A program made the translations under genes and the position numbers. From positions 1 to 64,000 of the forward strand of contig VIIQ02000373.1 in NCBI GenBank assembly GCA_007449985.2: 64,000 bases of DNA, written 5' to 3'. This DNA is from Desmodesmus armatus (taxonomy: Eukaryota; Chlorophyta; Chlorophyceae; Sphaeropleales; Scenedesmaceae). Below are positions 32,200-40,095 of this stretch, piece by piece. The notes under the pieces are model-generated. The model made no database searches. It was not told where the DNA came from and saw nothing but the letters and a program-made list of their open reading frames with translations. How positions within the stretch are numbered: the first letter of the stretch is position 1; each line of letters opens with the position of its first letter.

Positions 32200-33525
32200 T
32201 TACATGAGGAAGCTCACCACCTGGCCTGGTGACACCACGCACTGGGATGTGCACTCAACCGCGATGATCGCCACGTGCGCACCGTTGGCGTTGAGGACAC
32301 GCACGGTGATGGGGTAGAGGTTGGCGAGGGTGTCCAGGCCGGACATCACGGGGACCTCTCCGTGCTCCGCGCCGTGCTCCAGTGGGACCACAAAGGTGAA
32401 CTTGTTGAGCTTCCAATCGGCGAACGACTTGACGTTGTTGCCGTAGCGCTTGTCGCGGCCGACGCCGTTGAAGGCCTGCTTCATGAGCATGTAGGCCTCG
32501 CGCGCCTTGCAGGAGAAGGCGGGCAGAGTGACGTTGTTCAGCACCAGGGAGAACTCGGTGTTGTCGCCCAGGCTGCTGGAGCGGAAGTAGGTGGACAGGC
32601 TGCCCTCGCCGGGCTGCACCTGTGGGTTGGCGGAGCTGTAGCCAGCAGGGAGCTTGCCCTGGGTGCCACTGTAGCCGGACGCCTTGAACTGGGTGATCAC
32701 CTTGTCGATGCACTGGCTGCCCACGTGGATGGTGTGGTCCTCTGAACCGGCGTTGGACTGGGACTGGGCGGACACGTAGTTCTTGAAGGGGATGACCAGC
32801 CCACCGGACTGTATCTTCTTCTGGAGCATGGCGGAGTACAGGCCTCCCCCAAAGTCCACGGTGCGCACAAACATGGCGACGTTGCTCAGGAAGTACTCCT
32901 GGATGTTCTGGGGCGAGAGGGTGTACGCCAAGACCTTGGGGCTGGCGAGCTGGATGTCCACCTGCACGTTGCCCAGGGCGCCGGTGTCCAGAAAGCGCTG
33001 GTGGGAGCCGCCCAGCACCGTGCCGGGCAGGCCGTTGACCGTCCAGTCCACCTCTCCGACGTTGTTGGTGGTGACGCCAGTGTCCACGTTGGGGGGAGTG
33101 GCGCCGGTCAGGCCGTAGTCGAAGTAGGAGTCCAGCACGCTGAGCTCCTTGCGGCGCTCGTCGGGGATGGTGCACCTGTCCAGGGCGGCGATGATCTCGT
33201 TGTAGTGCTGGGAGCCGGGCCCGATGTTGGCGCTGTTGGCGGACACCGTGACGCGCTGGATCAGGCCCGCGCCGAAACCGGGCATGCCCGACACAGCGTT
33301 GGCGACGTCCCCGCCTGTTGCCCCGCTGGTCAGCTTGAACTTGCCCATGATGGTCAGGGAGTGCAGGTCTAGGACCTTGTAGGCGGGCAGGCGGAAGGAG
33401 ATGACCGCCCCTGACGTGAATGAAGTGGCGTTGTTGGGGACCACCTTGAGGGTCTGGGTCTGGTAGTTGGACAGGCGGGACACCAGGATGGAGAGGTTGC
33501 GGGGGATGCCGTCGGGGACGCTCAT
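32200..33525 (-). CDS. Major capsid protein (candidate double jelly-roll)
   Basis: 441 residues from ATG 33,525. The frame is open to 33,624, but that part overlaps the divergent HNH gene region, so I take the internal start. The sequence is beta-rich throughout with typical capsid features: an N-terminal strand-rich segment (ISFRLPAYKVLDLHSLTIMGKF), a long first-roll insertion, and a conserved aromatic/FG-rich C-terminal roll. Length and position next to small capsid genes and near an A32 ATPase fit PLV/virophage major capsid proteins (Bam35/adenovirus-hexon lineage). I infer the double jelly roll from size, context and overall pattern. No catalytic motif exists to prove it. Confidence 0.75.
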   Translation of the reverse strand: MSVPDGIPRNLSILVSRLSNYQTQTLKVVPNNATSFTSGAVISFRLPAYKVLDLHSLTIMGKFKLTSGATGGDVANAVSGMPGFGAGLIQRVTVSANSANIGPGSQHYNEIIAALDRCTIPDERRKELSVLDSYFDYGLTGATPPNVDTGVTTNNVGEVDWTVNGLPGTVLGGSHQRFLDTGALGNVQVDIQLASPKVLAYTLSPQNIQEYFLSNVAMFVRTVDFGGGLYSAMLQKKIQSGGLVIPFKNYVSAQSQSNAGSEDHTIHVGSQCIDKVITQFKASGYSGTQGKLPAGYSSANPQVQPGEGSLSTYFRSSSLGDNTEFSLVLNNVTLPAFSCKAREAYMLMKQAFNGVGRDKRYGNNVKSFADWKLNKFTFVVPLEHGAEHGEVPVMSGLDTLANLYPITVRVLNANGAHVAIIAVECTSQCVVSPGQVVSFLM

Positions 33526-33577
33526 GGTCTCGGGTGCGTTATAGAGGCCATGTAGATAATATTTGGCGCATGTTGTA

Positions 33578-34084
33578 ATGACAGCACCACCTGCCTGGAA
33601 GGACGTGGAGGGCTTCGACGGCATGTACAGGGTCTCCGACGATGGCCAGGTGCTGTCGCTGAAGCGGGGCGGCGAGAAGCTGGTCGCGCAGCCGCTGAAG
33701 ACGGGGGGCTACCGGTGTGTCAAGCTGCACAGGGAAGGGGTTCAGTACCACTTCTCCGTGGCCAGGCTGGTGGCGTCGGCCTTCATCCCAAACCCCGAGG
33801 GCCTGCCGGAGGTTGACCATATCAATAGGGTGCGCAGCGACAACTCTGTCGCAAACCTGCGCAGGGTGACCCACTCAACCAACATGCAAAACAGGGAGTG
33901 TGCCGCCTCCACCGGCTACAGGGGCGTGTTCCTGTACAGGGCCGACCGCTACATCTGCAAGATCGGTAAGGGCAGGCGCACCCACCACATAGGGTACTTC
34001 AAGGACCCTGCCCTGGCCGCACGTGCCTACGACGCAAAGGCGGTGGAAATGTACGGGCCCTGCGCCGCCGTCAACTTTACTTAG
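33578..34084 (+). CDS. NUMOD4-HNH-AP2 homing-type endonuclease
   Basis: 168 residues from ATG 33,578. Residues 7-50 form a NUMOD4 module (W-K-D-V-E-G-F-x-G-x-Y-x-V-S-x-x-G-x-V-L-S). Residues 60-107 form an HNH_3 nuclease (E-V-D-H-I-N, then SDNSVANLR and N-M-Q-N; metal/catalytic D80, H81 and N93). Residues 113-167 form an AP2-type DNA-binding domain (GYRGVFLYRADRYICKI ... HIGYFKDPALAARAYDAKA). This combination is typical of phage and algal-virus mobile endonucleases. It is a free-standing gene, divergent from the capsid gene and convergent with the lipase gene, and probably spreads itself between related viruses. Confidence 0.93.
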   Translation: MTAPPAWKDVEGFDGMYRVSDDGQVLSLKRGGEKLVAQPLKTGGYRCVKLHREGVQYHFSVARLVASAFIPNPEGLPEVDHINRVRSDNSVANLRRVTHSTNMQNRECAASTGYRGVFLYRADRYICKIGKGRRTHHIGYFKDPALAARAYDAKAVEMYGPCAAVNFT

Positions 34085-34135
34085 ATCCTATAACGCAACC
34101 CAGGACGTTGCGTCATATTCTATAACGCAACTGGC
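34085..34135. terminator. Hairpin between convergent HNH and lipase genes
   Basis: 'acgcaac-ccagga-cgttgcgt' forms a 7-bp stem with a short loop in the 28-bp gap between the two stop codons, and 'tataacgcaac' recurs at both sides. It fits a two-way terminator or 3'-end signal. Function is inferred from position only. Confidence 0.45.
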
Positions 34136-34730
34136 TGGGCGCCCCCAAAAAGTTGTCCATGCTGTGCTGCGCCTTGATGCCCTTTCCCTTTGACTTCACG
34201 TGGTAGACCTTTGACTTTGGCAGCAGCGCAGACAGCGCGGAGACCGGGTCCGACCCCGACACGAACACGTGGTTCTTGGGGGCCTCAAAGTCCTTTGCAT
34301 TCAACAATGGAATGTGGGGGTTGAAGGAGAAGGCCTCCACGCCGTACTTTTTGGACAGCTCGCTCGCGATCAGGCCTCCCGCGCTGTGGCCGGTGACCGC
34401 CACCGACGCCCCAGGGTACTTGGATGTCGCGCGCTTGTAGAGGTCCTCGTCGCGCTTGAACCAGTCGTTGCTGTCAGCAAAACCCACCGCCGCCGATGCG
34501 TTCTGCAGCCAGTCCTTTGCGTACTTGGTGCCCCTGAAGGCGACAACCAGGTTGGGCGCGTCTGCCAGCGCGGTGCCGTCCATGGCTTTCGTGTACACCT
34601 GGCCGTCCTTAGTGGACAGGTCGGTATCCAGCTTGTAGCCCTTTACTTCGTTTCCTCCTTGGTAAGAGCCGGAGGCAAACTCCGCCATGGTGGAAGCGGC
34701 GTCCGGCCAACTGCCCCTCCAGAATTCCAT
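34113..34730 (-). CDS. Class-3 lipase-like alpha/beta hydrolase
   Basis: 205 residues from ATG 34,730, directly downstream of a TATA-rich divergent promoter. Motifs follow Pfam Lipase_3: LVVAFRGT at residues 61-68 (oxyanion region), nucleophile elbow G-H-S-A-G with S116, acid D161 in GSDPVS, and H189 in AQHSMDNF. Thus the catalytic triad is complete. There is no signal peptide. It is shorter than most fungal lipases, keeping little beyond the core. A virus-borne lipase could act on membranes during entry or exit, but that role is inference. The frame stays open upstream to 35,207 only as an antisense shadow of the fiber gene. Confidence 0.88.
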   Translation of the reverse strand: MEFWRGSWPDAASTMAEFASGSYQGGNEVKGYKLDTDLSTKDGQVYTKAMDGTALADAPNLVVAFRGTKYAKDWLQNASAAVGFADSNDWFKRDEDLYKRATSKYPGASVAVTGHSAGGLIASELSKKYGVEAFSFNPHIPLLNAKDFEAPKNHVFVSGSDPVSALSALLPKSKVYHVKSKGKGIKAQHSMDNFLGAPSQLRYRI

Positions 34731-34772
34731 CCGTATAAATACGTATTTATACGTATATACAATACAGACACA
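34731..34772. promoter_or_regulatory. Divergent TATA-palindrome promoter (lipase / fiber)
   Basis: The 42-bp gap between the two divergent start codons contains 'tataaatacgtatttata', a perfect 18-bp palindrome carrying a TATAAAT box on each strand, followed by 'cgtatatac'. Both genes start within about 30 bp of it. The strong AT content in a GC-rich block supports promoter function. The symmetrical arrangement suggests the two genes are expressed together. Confidence 0.75.
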
Positions 34773-35504
34773 ATGTTGTCGTACACAGCTCCCCGCGGGA
34801 CCTTCATAGGGTCGGTGCTGGACGCCAACGTCAACGCCGTGCCCCCCTCTGAGACGGTGAGCGAGATCTACCCGGTGGCCGACACTGGCAGCCTTGTGGT
34901 GACCTACCACGACCAGGTGGACGACCGGGTGCGGGACTCTTCGGTCAGGCTGCTGCTGCCCTCTCAGCTGCTGCTGGGCAACGCGGTGGTCAGTGACGCC
35001 CGGGTGCAGCTGGACGGCAGGAACCTGTCGCTGGCGCTGACTACCGCCAAGGGGGCCACCTACAGCACCCCGGCGGTCACGCTGCCCCACGCCACCACAT
35101 GGGCCAACGTGGAGGAGAAGCACTGGCTGGCCCGGGACGACGAGCTGAAGGCCACCCGGGACATGGCAGCGGCCGGAGCCGCGGCGCTGGCGCTGACGGG
35201 GGCGCACGCGATCGCGGACATCGGCGCGTTCTTCCTTGACAAGTACGGCGTCGCCATCCCGCCCATCGACCTGCCCGACATGCCCGACGTGCTGGACGTC
35301 AACTGGGACATCATAAAGGGCAAGCCCCTGCGCTGGGAGCCGGGACCCGAGCGGCTGACGCTGGCCTACAGCCAGAAGAACTTCGTGCCCGGCGACGTGT
35401 ACGTGCGCAACCCCATCTACGCGCTGCCCTCCGACTCCTGGAGCTACGGCATGGATGGTCTGGACAGCATCACCACCCCCAGGGGCCTTCGAACAGCAGG
35501 CTGA
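34773..35504 (+). CDS. Fiber protein, N-terminal portion (frameshifted from the rest)
   Basis: 243 residues from ATG 34,773. The N-terminal part is beta-rich (FIGSVLDANVNAVPPSETV...). Residues about 125-165 contain an Ala-rich helical segment, then a Pro/Asp-rich stretch (IPPIDLPDMPDVLDVNWD) and the conserved-looking AYSQKNFVPGDVYVRNP. The frame ends soon after DSITTPRG. The reading continues without a gap in another frame (about 35,480-35,640, LMVDPQGDRLAAKAIDMREE...) and then in a third frame from about 35,637 into the large C-terminal ORF. I therefore read 34,773-38,106 as one fiber gene broken by two frameshifts, from mutation or sequence error. Confidence 0.7.
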   Translation: MLSYTAPRGTFIGSVLDANVNAVPPSETVSEIYPVADTGSLVVTYHDQVDDRVRDSSVRLLLPSQLLLGNAVVSDARVQLDGRNLSLALTTAKGATYSTPAVTLPHATTWANVEEKHWLARDDELKATRDMAAAGAAALALTGAHAIADIGAFFLDKYGVAIPPIDLPDMPDVLDVNWDIIKGKPLRWEPGPERLTLAYSQKNFVPGDVYVRNPIYALPSDSWSYGMDGLDSITTPRGLRTAG

Positions 35505-35640
35505 TGGTGGACCCCCAGGGTGACAGGCTGGCTGCCAAGGCGATCGACATGAGGGAGGAGGGGACCGTCAACAACCTGCGCCACATCAACGCCACCCCAA
35601 ACGTCACGGTGCACAGCGACCTGGTGATCACCGGGGGCTC

Positions 35641-38106
35641 ATGTGCGCCGGTGGGGTCCTCGCGCCGTTACGGCTGGGCACTGGCAACCTGGCGGTGAGG
35701 GACACGGCCGAGATCTGCAATGCCATCTCCGTCAACAAGAATGCTCAGTCGCTCAGCATCAACGCGGGCTCGCTCCGCATGAATGCGTTTTCGCACAGCA
35801 TGAACGCCAACGTGATGACCCTGAACGCCCAGACCATCTCCCTGACCTGCAACTCCCTCCACGTGAACCCCAACCTGTTCCCCTCCGCCAACGCCAACGC
35901 CAAGGGAATGCTGACGGCCAACGACTACGCGCGCTTCAACCTGTGGACCAACGCCAACAGCCACGTGGCCCTGACGACCTCCAACGGCCAGACTTACGTC
36001 AAGGTGCTCCACGTGCAGGCCAACTACGCCCAGACGCTGCCCTGGGAGCCCGACTACATCTGGCACAAGCCCGCCCTGGCCAACGCCAACACCGCGGGGA
36101 TGGTGACGGCCGACACCTGGACCTGGACGGAGCGGCTGCGGTCAAACGTGTTTTGCGTCACCGGCAACACCATCGACTTTTTGACCGGCAACCTGATCCA
36201 GACGGAGCCGCGCATCGGCATCCGCACGTCGGACCCGCGCAGGCAGTTCCAGGTCGCGGGGTCAAGGGGAGGGGAGGTGTTTGCGACCAACACAAACATG
36301 GCCGCCGGCACCAGCAGGTTCCTGGGGCTGCAGAGCGGCCACGGTGCCGCGCCCCCTGCGGTCATCTGGAGCAACGCCGGCCCCTTACAGTTTTCCGCGC
36401 TGGATGACCTCTCCAGCAACGCGACCTCCGTGTGCATGCAGCTGTCCACGGGAGGCGTGCTGACCTGCAACAGGGTGGACGCCACTGTCGACTGGCACAG
36501 ATTGAACAACAAGCCGGACGCCTACCCGCCCACCAGCCACGCGCACGAATGGGGCTCTATCACAAACAAACCGCCGGTCTTCCCACCGCAGACCCACTTC
36601 CACCGCTGGGCCGAAATCACCGACGTCGCCACCATGCCGACCTATTGGGACTACATCCAGGGCAAGCCCGCCACCTTCCCGCCAGCTCCCCACAACACCG
36701 ACTGGTACACGGTGGTCAACAAGCCCGGCGCCTATCCGCCATCGGCCCACACGCACTCCATGTCAGACATCACCAACCCCTCCATAAGCTGGGCCAACGT
36801 GACCAACAAGCCAGCCTTCGCCAGCGGCGCCCACACCCACGTGATGGCGGACATCACCGACCTCTCGCTGACCTGGGCCAACGTGACCGACAAGCCAGCC
36901 ACCTTTCCGCCATCGGCCCACACGCACTCCATGTCAGACATCACCAACCCGGCCATCCCCTGGACCAGCGTGACCGGCAGGCCCGCCCTTGAGGCCTCTG
37001 GCAACAACGTGGGCATAGGCACGACAGCCCCCGCCTACAACCTGCATGTCGTGGGCAGCTCGCGGCTCGGGGACGCGATCGTTGGAGACGTGGGGTTCGG
37101 CTCCACCTCGGCTGGGGTTGCTCATGCAAGCAAGGCGACCACAAGTGCATACGCGATGATGCAGAAATCGGATGGGTCCACCTACCTCAACGCGCCCCTC
37201 AGCGCCAAGCTCTACTTCCGAAACAACAACACCGATGTGTGCACTATCACCGGGCTATCGACGGGCGGGGGCAGACTGGGAGTGGGCACCACCGCCCCCC
37301 TGTACAAGCTGGACGTGGCGGACACCGCGCGGCTGTCCACGTGGGTCATGGGCGACGCCGGCTTCGGGACCACCACGCCTGTCATCGCGCATCAAGATGT
37401 GTTCAGCTCGCAGTCGTACGCCATGGCGCAGTCCAACACAGGCACGACGCGCGTCAACTGCAAGACAGGTACGAAGATCAGCCTTCGCGTCAACGACGCC
37501 GAGTACTGCAAGGTGGACACTGGGGGGCTGACCAGCGAGGCCGGGGTGTATGTCGCGGGCTACACGACCATGGCGGGCGGCAGGTGCGTATGGGACAGGA
37601 ATACCCTAGAGTTTGGGGCAGGGTGCTACAAGGCCGATGCAAACGAGGGCAAGATCGGCTTCCAGGTCTGGGGTCCAGAGATGCTAGAGATAGTGGGTGG
37701 CTACACGAGCTACGGGCAGCGCTGGGTGCGCATCTACGACCGATGCCAGTCCGAGCAGTTCACCTCTAGCGACAAGCGGCTCAAGAAGAAGATCAAGGCC
37801 AAGGGGCGCATGCTGGACAGGCTGGGAGACGCCAAGGCGGTCACGTTTGAGTGGAGGGAGGAGGATGAACAGGACCAGGGAGCCACGTCAAAGGGCCCAG
37901 GAGGCACGGTGGTCAAGGGGGCCCAGCTGGGTCTGCTGGCACAAGACATACAGGCCATAGACCCGATGGCTGTGGAGGAGGTGGGCGGGAAACTACTCTA
38001 CAGCCACAGCGCGTTCAACAGCATCCTCCTGCAGATGGTGAGGGATCTCAGGGACGATGTAGCCGAACTTAGGGCAGAGGTGGACAAGCTGAAGAAGGCA
38101 AAGTGA
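35641..38106 (+). CDS. Fiber / spike protein with tail-fiber repeats and S74 intramolecular chaperone
   Basis: 821 residues from 35,641. An in-frame ATG is there, but the natural start is probably 34,773 before two frameshifts. Residues 20-90 are an N-rich solenoid-like region (SVNKNAQSLSINAGSLRMNA). Residues about 298-440 hold six or so tail-fiber repeats of the form NKP-x-FPP-x-H-x-H-x(4)DI, whose H-x-H pairs resemble metal-binding fiber repeats of phages. Residues 708-810 are a Peptidase_S74 domain: SSDKRLKKKIK (cleavage Ser at the domain start), then LGLLAQDIQAIDP and a C-terminal coiled coil (VRDLRDDVAELRAEVDKLKK). S74 domains trimerise fibers and then cut themselves off. The protein is likely the host-recognition fiber. 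Confidence 0.92.
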   Translation: MCAGGVLAPLRLGTGNLAVRDTAEICNAISVNKNAQSLSINAGSLRMNAFSHSMNANVMTLNAQTISLTCNSLHVNPNLFPSANANAKGMLTANDYARFNLWTNANSHVALTTSNGQTYVKVLHVQANYAQTLPWEPDYIWHKPALANANTAGMVTADTWTWTERLRSNVFCVTGNTIDFLTGNLIQTEPRIGIRTSDPRRQFQVAGSRGGEVFATNTNMAAGTSRFLGLQSGHGAAPPAVIWSNAGPLQFSALDDLSSNATSVCMQLSTGGVLTCNRVDATVDWHRLNNKPDAYPPTSHAHEWGSITNKPPVFPPQTHFHRWAEITDVATMPTYWDYIQGKPATFPPAPHNTDWYTVVNKPGAYPPSAHTHSMSDITNPSISWANVTNKPAFASGAHTHVMADITDLSLTWANVTDKPATFPPSAHTHSMSDITNPAIPWTSVTGRPALEASGNNVGIGTTAPAYNLHVVGSSRLGDAIVGDVGFGSTSAGVAHASKATTSAYAMMQKSDGSTYLNAPLSAKLYFRNNNTDVCTITGLSTGGGRLGVGTTAPLYKLDVADTARLSTWVMGDAGFGTTTPVIAHQDVFSSQSYAMAQSNTGTTRVNCKTGTKISLRVNDAEYCKVDTGGLTSEAGVYVAGYTTMAGGRCVWDRNTLEFGAGCYKADANEGKIGFQVWGPEMLEIVGGYTSYGQRWVRIYDRCQSEQFTSSDKRLKKKIKAKGRMLDRLGDAKAVTFEWREEDEQDQGATSKGPGGTVVKGAQLGLLAQDIQAIDPMAVEEVGGKLLYSHSAFNSILLQMVRDLRDDVAELRAEVDKLKKAK

Positions 38107-38157
38107 TCGCAACGTAAACGTCGCTCAGACGGGAATGTGTTTACACAGAGGCGTCCT

Positions 38158-38691
38158 TCAGACGTGCTCAAGGTCTATGTCAACCCTCATGCCGTCCCTT
38201 AACAGCCCGGGGAACCTGTCGATGAGCATGAGGATGGTGGACACCGTGTTCCTATAGGCACCCGCGCCGTAGCTGTGGCCGTCCTTGAAGGCCGTCCTTC
38301 CGCCCCTAACAAAGTTGAGAAAGGTGGGGATGCCCCACTTGGAGATCCCTTGAAGGATGATGCGTGTGGCCAGTCCAATGTCCTTGTTGAGCGCCCAGGG
38401 GTCCACGGATGGGTCCACACAACGCACCAGGTCCAGTGACAGGTTGAACATGCTCACGTTGGCTGAGGAGCCCTTGTTGTCCTTGGAGGCGTCCCTGTCC
38501 TTTGCTGACAAGCTAGTGGTCTCTATCATGGCCATCGCCATCATCAAGGCCTGTAGGTGGGCGGGCACGGTGGGTCCCATAGCGGCCAGCAAGAGGGCCT
38601 TGTTGGCCTTGAGGGTCTCCCCGTAGCCCCTTATGACATAGGGCATGCTCGCGGCCTCCTGTGGCAGGCACTGGCTCCAGAAGACTGTCAT
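38158..38691 (-). CDS. Lysozyme/transglycosylase-like candidate, function uncertain
   Basis: 177 residues. The helical segment HLQALMMAMAMIETTSLS, then KDNKGSSANVSMFNLSLDLV and later FVRGGRTAFKDGHSYGAGAY, recalls a family of small proteins in large algal viruses and fungi with a lysozyme-like fold (glutamate after a hydrophobic helix, here E in MAMIET). I am not sure of the assignment. It may degrade cell-wall polymer during entry or release. The gene is convergent with the fiber gene, and the gap holds 'cgtcgctcagacg', a small hairpin. The upstream element 'gtagtgcaaatgcATG' precedes the start. Confidence 0.5.
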   Translation of the reverse strand: MTVFWSQCLPQEAASMPYVIRGYGETLKANKALLLAAMGPTVPAHLQALMMAMAMIETTSLSAKDRDASKDNKGSSANVSMFNLSLDLVRCVDPSVDPWALNKDIGLATRIILQGISKWGIPTFLNFVRGGRTAFKDGHSYGAGAYRNTVSTILMLIDRFPGLLRDGMRVDIDLEHV

Positions 38692-38768
38692 GCATTTGCA
38701 CTACATTTTTGTTGCACGCGTACCAACCCGCTTAAGGTAATGAGAGACGACGAAGTCGTGAGAGTGAG

Positions 38769-39095
38769 ATGCCTGCGACCGTCCATTGCAAGGTGCACCT
38801 GGGATCCGGCGACGAGCTAGTGGTCGAGCGTGACGTCATGTCATTGCGCAAAGTCGACGGGCAGACCATGGCAGAGCTGGGCGTCTACCCCTCCCGCTTA
38901 AACCTCAACCGGCCCGACATCTTCTGTAGGGAGCTGGCTGGGGAGGTCCGCTATGCGCTGTCGCGCAACCCTCAAGCGACCTGCTACCTGGTGGTCGACA
39001 GCATGGGCTGCAAGATGTACCGCAAGCCGATACGCATGGAGTGCATCGAGCAGGACCTGCGCGGAATCATCGACATGTTTAGAATGATGTGTTAG
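38769..39095 (+). CDS. Unknown small protein, paralogue A
   Basis: 108 residues. The second half (FCRELAGEVRYAL ... YLVVDSMGCKMYRKPI ... LRGIIDMFRMM) aligns by eye with the next gene (VCQELAEYVLLLM ... YVLNVCDLDGNTVYTKGL ... LQGVVDLFSYM). No named domain is seen. The 6-bp gap to the next gene suggests co-expression. Function is unknown. Confidence 0.7.
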   Translation: MPATVHCKVHLGSGDELVVERDVMSLRKVDGQTMAELGVYPSRLNLNRPDIFCRELAGEVRYALSRNPQATCYLVVDSMGCKMYRKPIRMECIEQDLRGIIDMFRMMC

Positions 39096-39101
39096 TGGTA
39101 C

Positions 39102-39518
39102 ATGGCTACCGACGTGGCCGAGTTGATTGTGCAAAAGGTGCTTGAGGCGCATGCCAACGTGGGGCTAAGGGTCCACCTGGCATGCAGCTGTGAAGCGATA
39201 CACAAGGAAGACCTGATGATGTTGACGGTCAGGAACAGTGTGATATTGTGCACGTGTGGTAGCGCCTCCATGGCACTGCTTGACCCCAAGGCGAGCACTA
39301 TCGTCTGCCAAGAGCTTGCAGAGTACGTGCTTCTCCTTATGTACGAGGGCAACAACGAAGAGCCTACGCATGACTATGTGCTCAACGTGTGCGACCTTGA
39401 TGGCAATACCGTGTACACGAAGGGCCTCACCAGTTACCAGAGGGCCAGGGTGGTCAAGTCGTTGCAAGGGGTGGTGGACCTGTTCAGTTACATGGTGCCC
39501 TCGCCAAATAATATCTAG
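39102..39518 (+). CDS. Unknown small protein, paralogue B
   Basis: 138 residues. It shares the C-terminal pattern with the preceding gene and has an extra Cys-rich segment (LACSCEAIHKEDLMML, ILCTCGSA). The start is preceded by 'ttagtggtacATGG'. The two genes probably arose by tandem duplication. No function is assigned. Confidence 0.7.
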   Translation: MATDVAELIVQKVLEAHANVGLRVHLACSCEAIHKEDLMMLTVRNSVILCTCGSASMALLDPKASTIVCQELAEYVLLLMYEGNNEEPTHDYVLNVCDLDGNTVYTKGLTSYQRARVVKSLQGVVDLFSYMVPSPNNI

Positions 39519-39530
39519 TGGTAGGTAGAG

Positions 39531-40016
39531 ATGGACAGTGGACGTGAGTCCCCTGCTAGTGGCCCGCAGTCCCCTGCTAGTGGCCCGCAGTCCCCTACCA
39601 GTGGCCCGCCACAAGCGACCACAAAGGTACGTGCCCCCCTGTCGGAAGAACGCCTCAAGGTGCTGGCTGCAGCGCGACTGAAGGCGGCTGAAATCCGCAA
39701 GGCGCGATCTAAGGAACGACAGGAGGAAAAGGCACAACTGGCAGAGCTTCAGCACATGGAGAAGGCCGCCAAGATGCTTGAGGTCCAGCGCCGCACCGAG
39801 GAACTGCAGAGGATGGTAACAGACACCAGGGCCGCCAAGCCCCAGTCAGCACCAGTGACCGCTAGTCGGCCTAGTGGAGCGCCAGTGGACGTTAGTCCCC
39901 TTCTGGTGCACACAAGCCCACCACCAGTGGCCGCCAGTCCCCCTCCAGCCGCCAATTCCCCTCCCCATCCTAGCGACCCCCACACCCGTATGTACATGGC
40001 CTTGTTCCGAGCCTAA
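39531..40016 (+). CDS. Coiled-coil, Ser/Pro-rich protein
   Basis: 161 residues. The N-terminus has three SGPQSP-type repeats. Residues 38-95 form a long charged helix (RLKVLAAARLKAAEIRKAR, QEEKAQLAELQHMEKAAKML) likely to be a coiled coil. The C-terminus is Pro/Ser-rich and ends TRMYMALFRA. It is preceded by 'ctagtggtaggtagagATGG'. Similar low-complexity coiled-coil proteins are common in PLVs, but no family can be named. Confidence 0.65.
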   Translation: MDSGRESPASGPQSPASGPQSPTSGPPQATTKVRAPLSEERLKVLAAARLKAAEIRKARSKERQEEKAQLAELQHMEKAAKMLEVQRRTEELQRMVTDTRAAKPQSAPVTASRPSGAPVDVSPLLVHTSPPPVAASPPPAANSPPHPSDPHTRMYMALFRA

Positions 40017-40095
40017 AGGCCCGAACCAAGTCTTGCTGTTCGGAGCCTAAAGGCCCGAACCAAGTCTTGCTGTTCGGAGCCTAAAGGCCCGAACC
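40009..40095. repeat. 34-bp tandem repeat with internal hairpins between convergent genes
   Basis: The unit 'gagcctaaaggcccgaacca' plus 'agtcttgctgttcg' (34 bp) occurs 2.6 times (starts 40,009, 40,043 and 40,077). Each 'ttcgg-a-gcc-taaa-ggc-ccgaa' can fold into a hairpin (5-bp outer and 3-bp inner stems around TAAA). It fills the whole gap between the stops of a plus-strand and a minus-strand gene, so a role in 3'-end formation for both is plausible. Confidence 0.8.

Noticed and set aside
32255..33175. 306-residue second minus-strand frame inside the capsid gene
   Set aside because: Arg/His/Pro/Gln-rich translation typical of an off-frame reading of GC-rich DNA; the 441-residue frame is complete and beta-rich.
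35643..36992. Two plus-strand off-frame ORFs (254 and 186 residues) inside the fiber gene
   Set aside because: Same off-frame composition; the fiber frame contains coherent repeats and the S74 domain.
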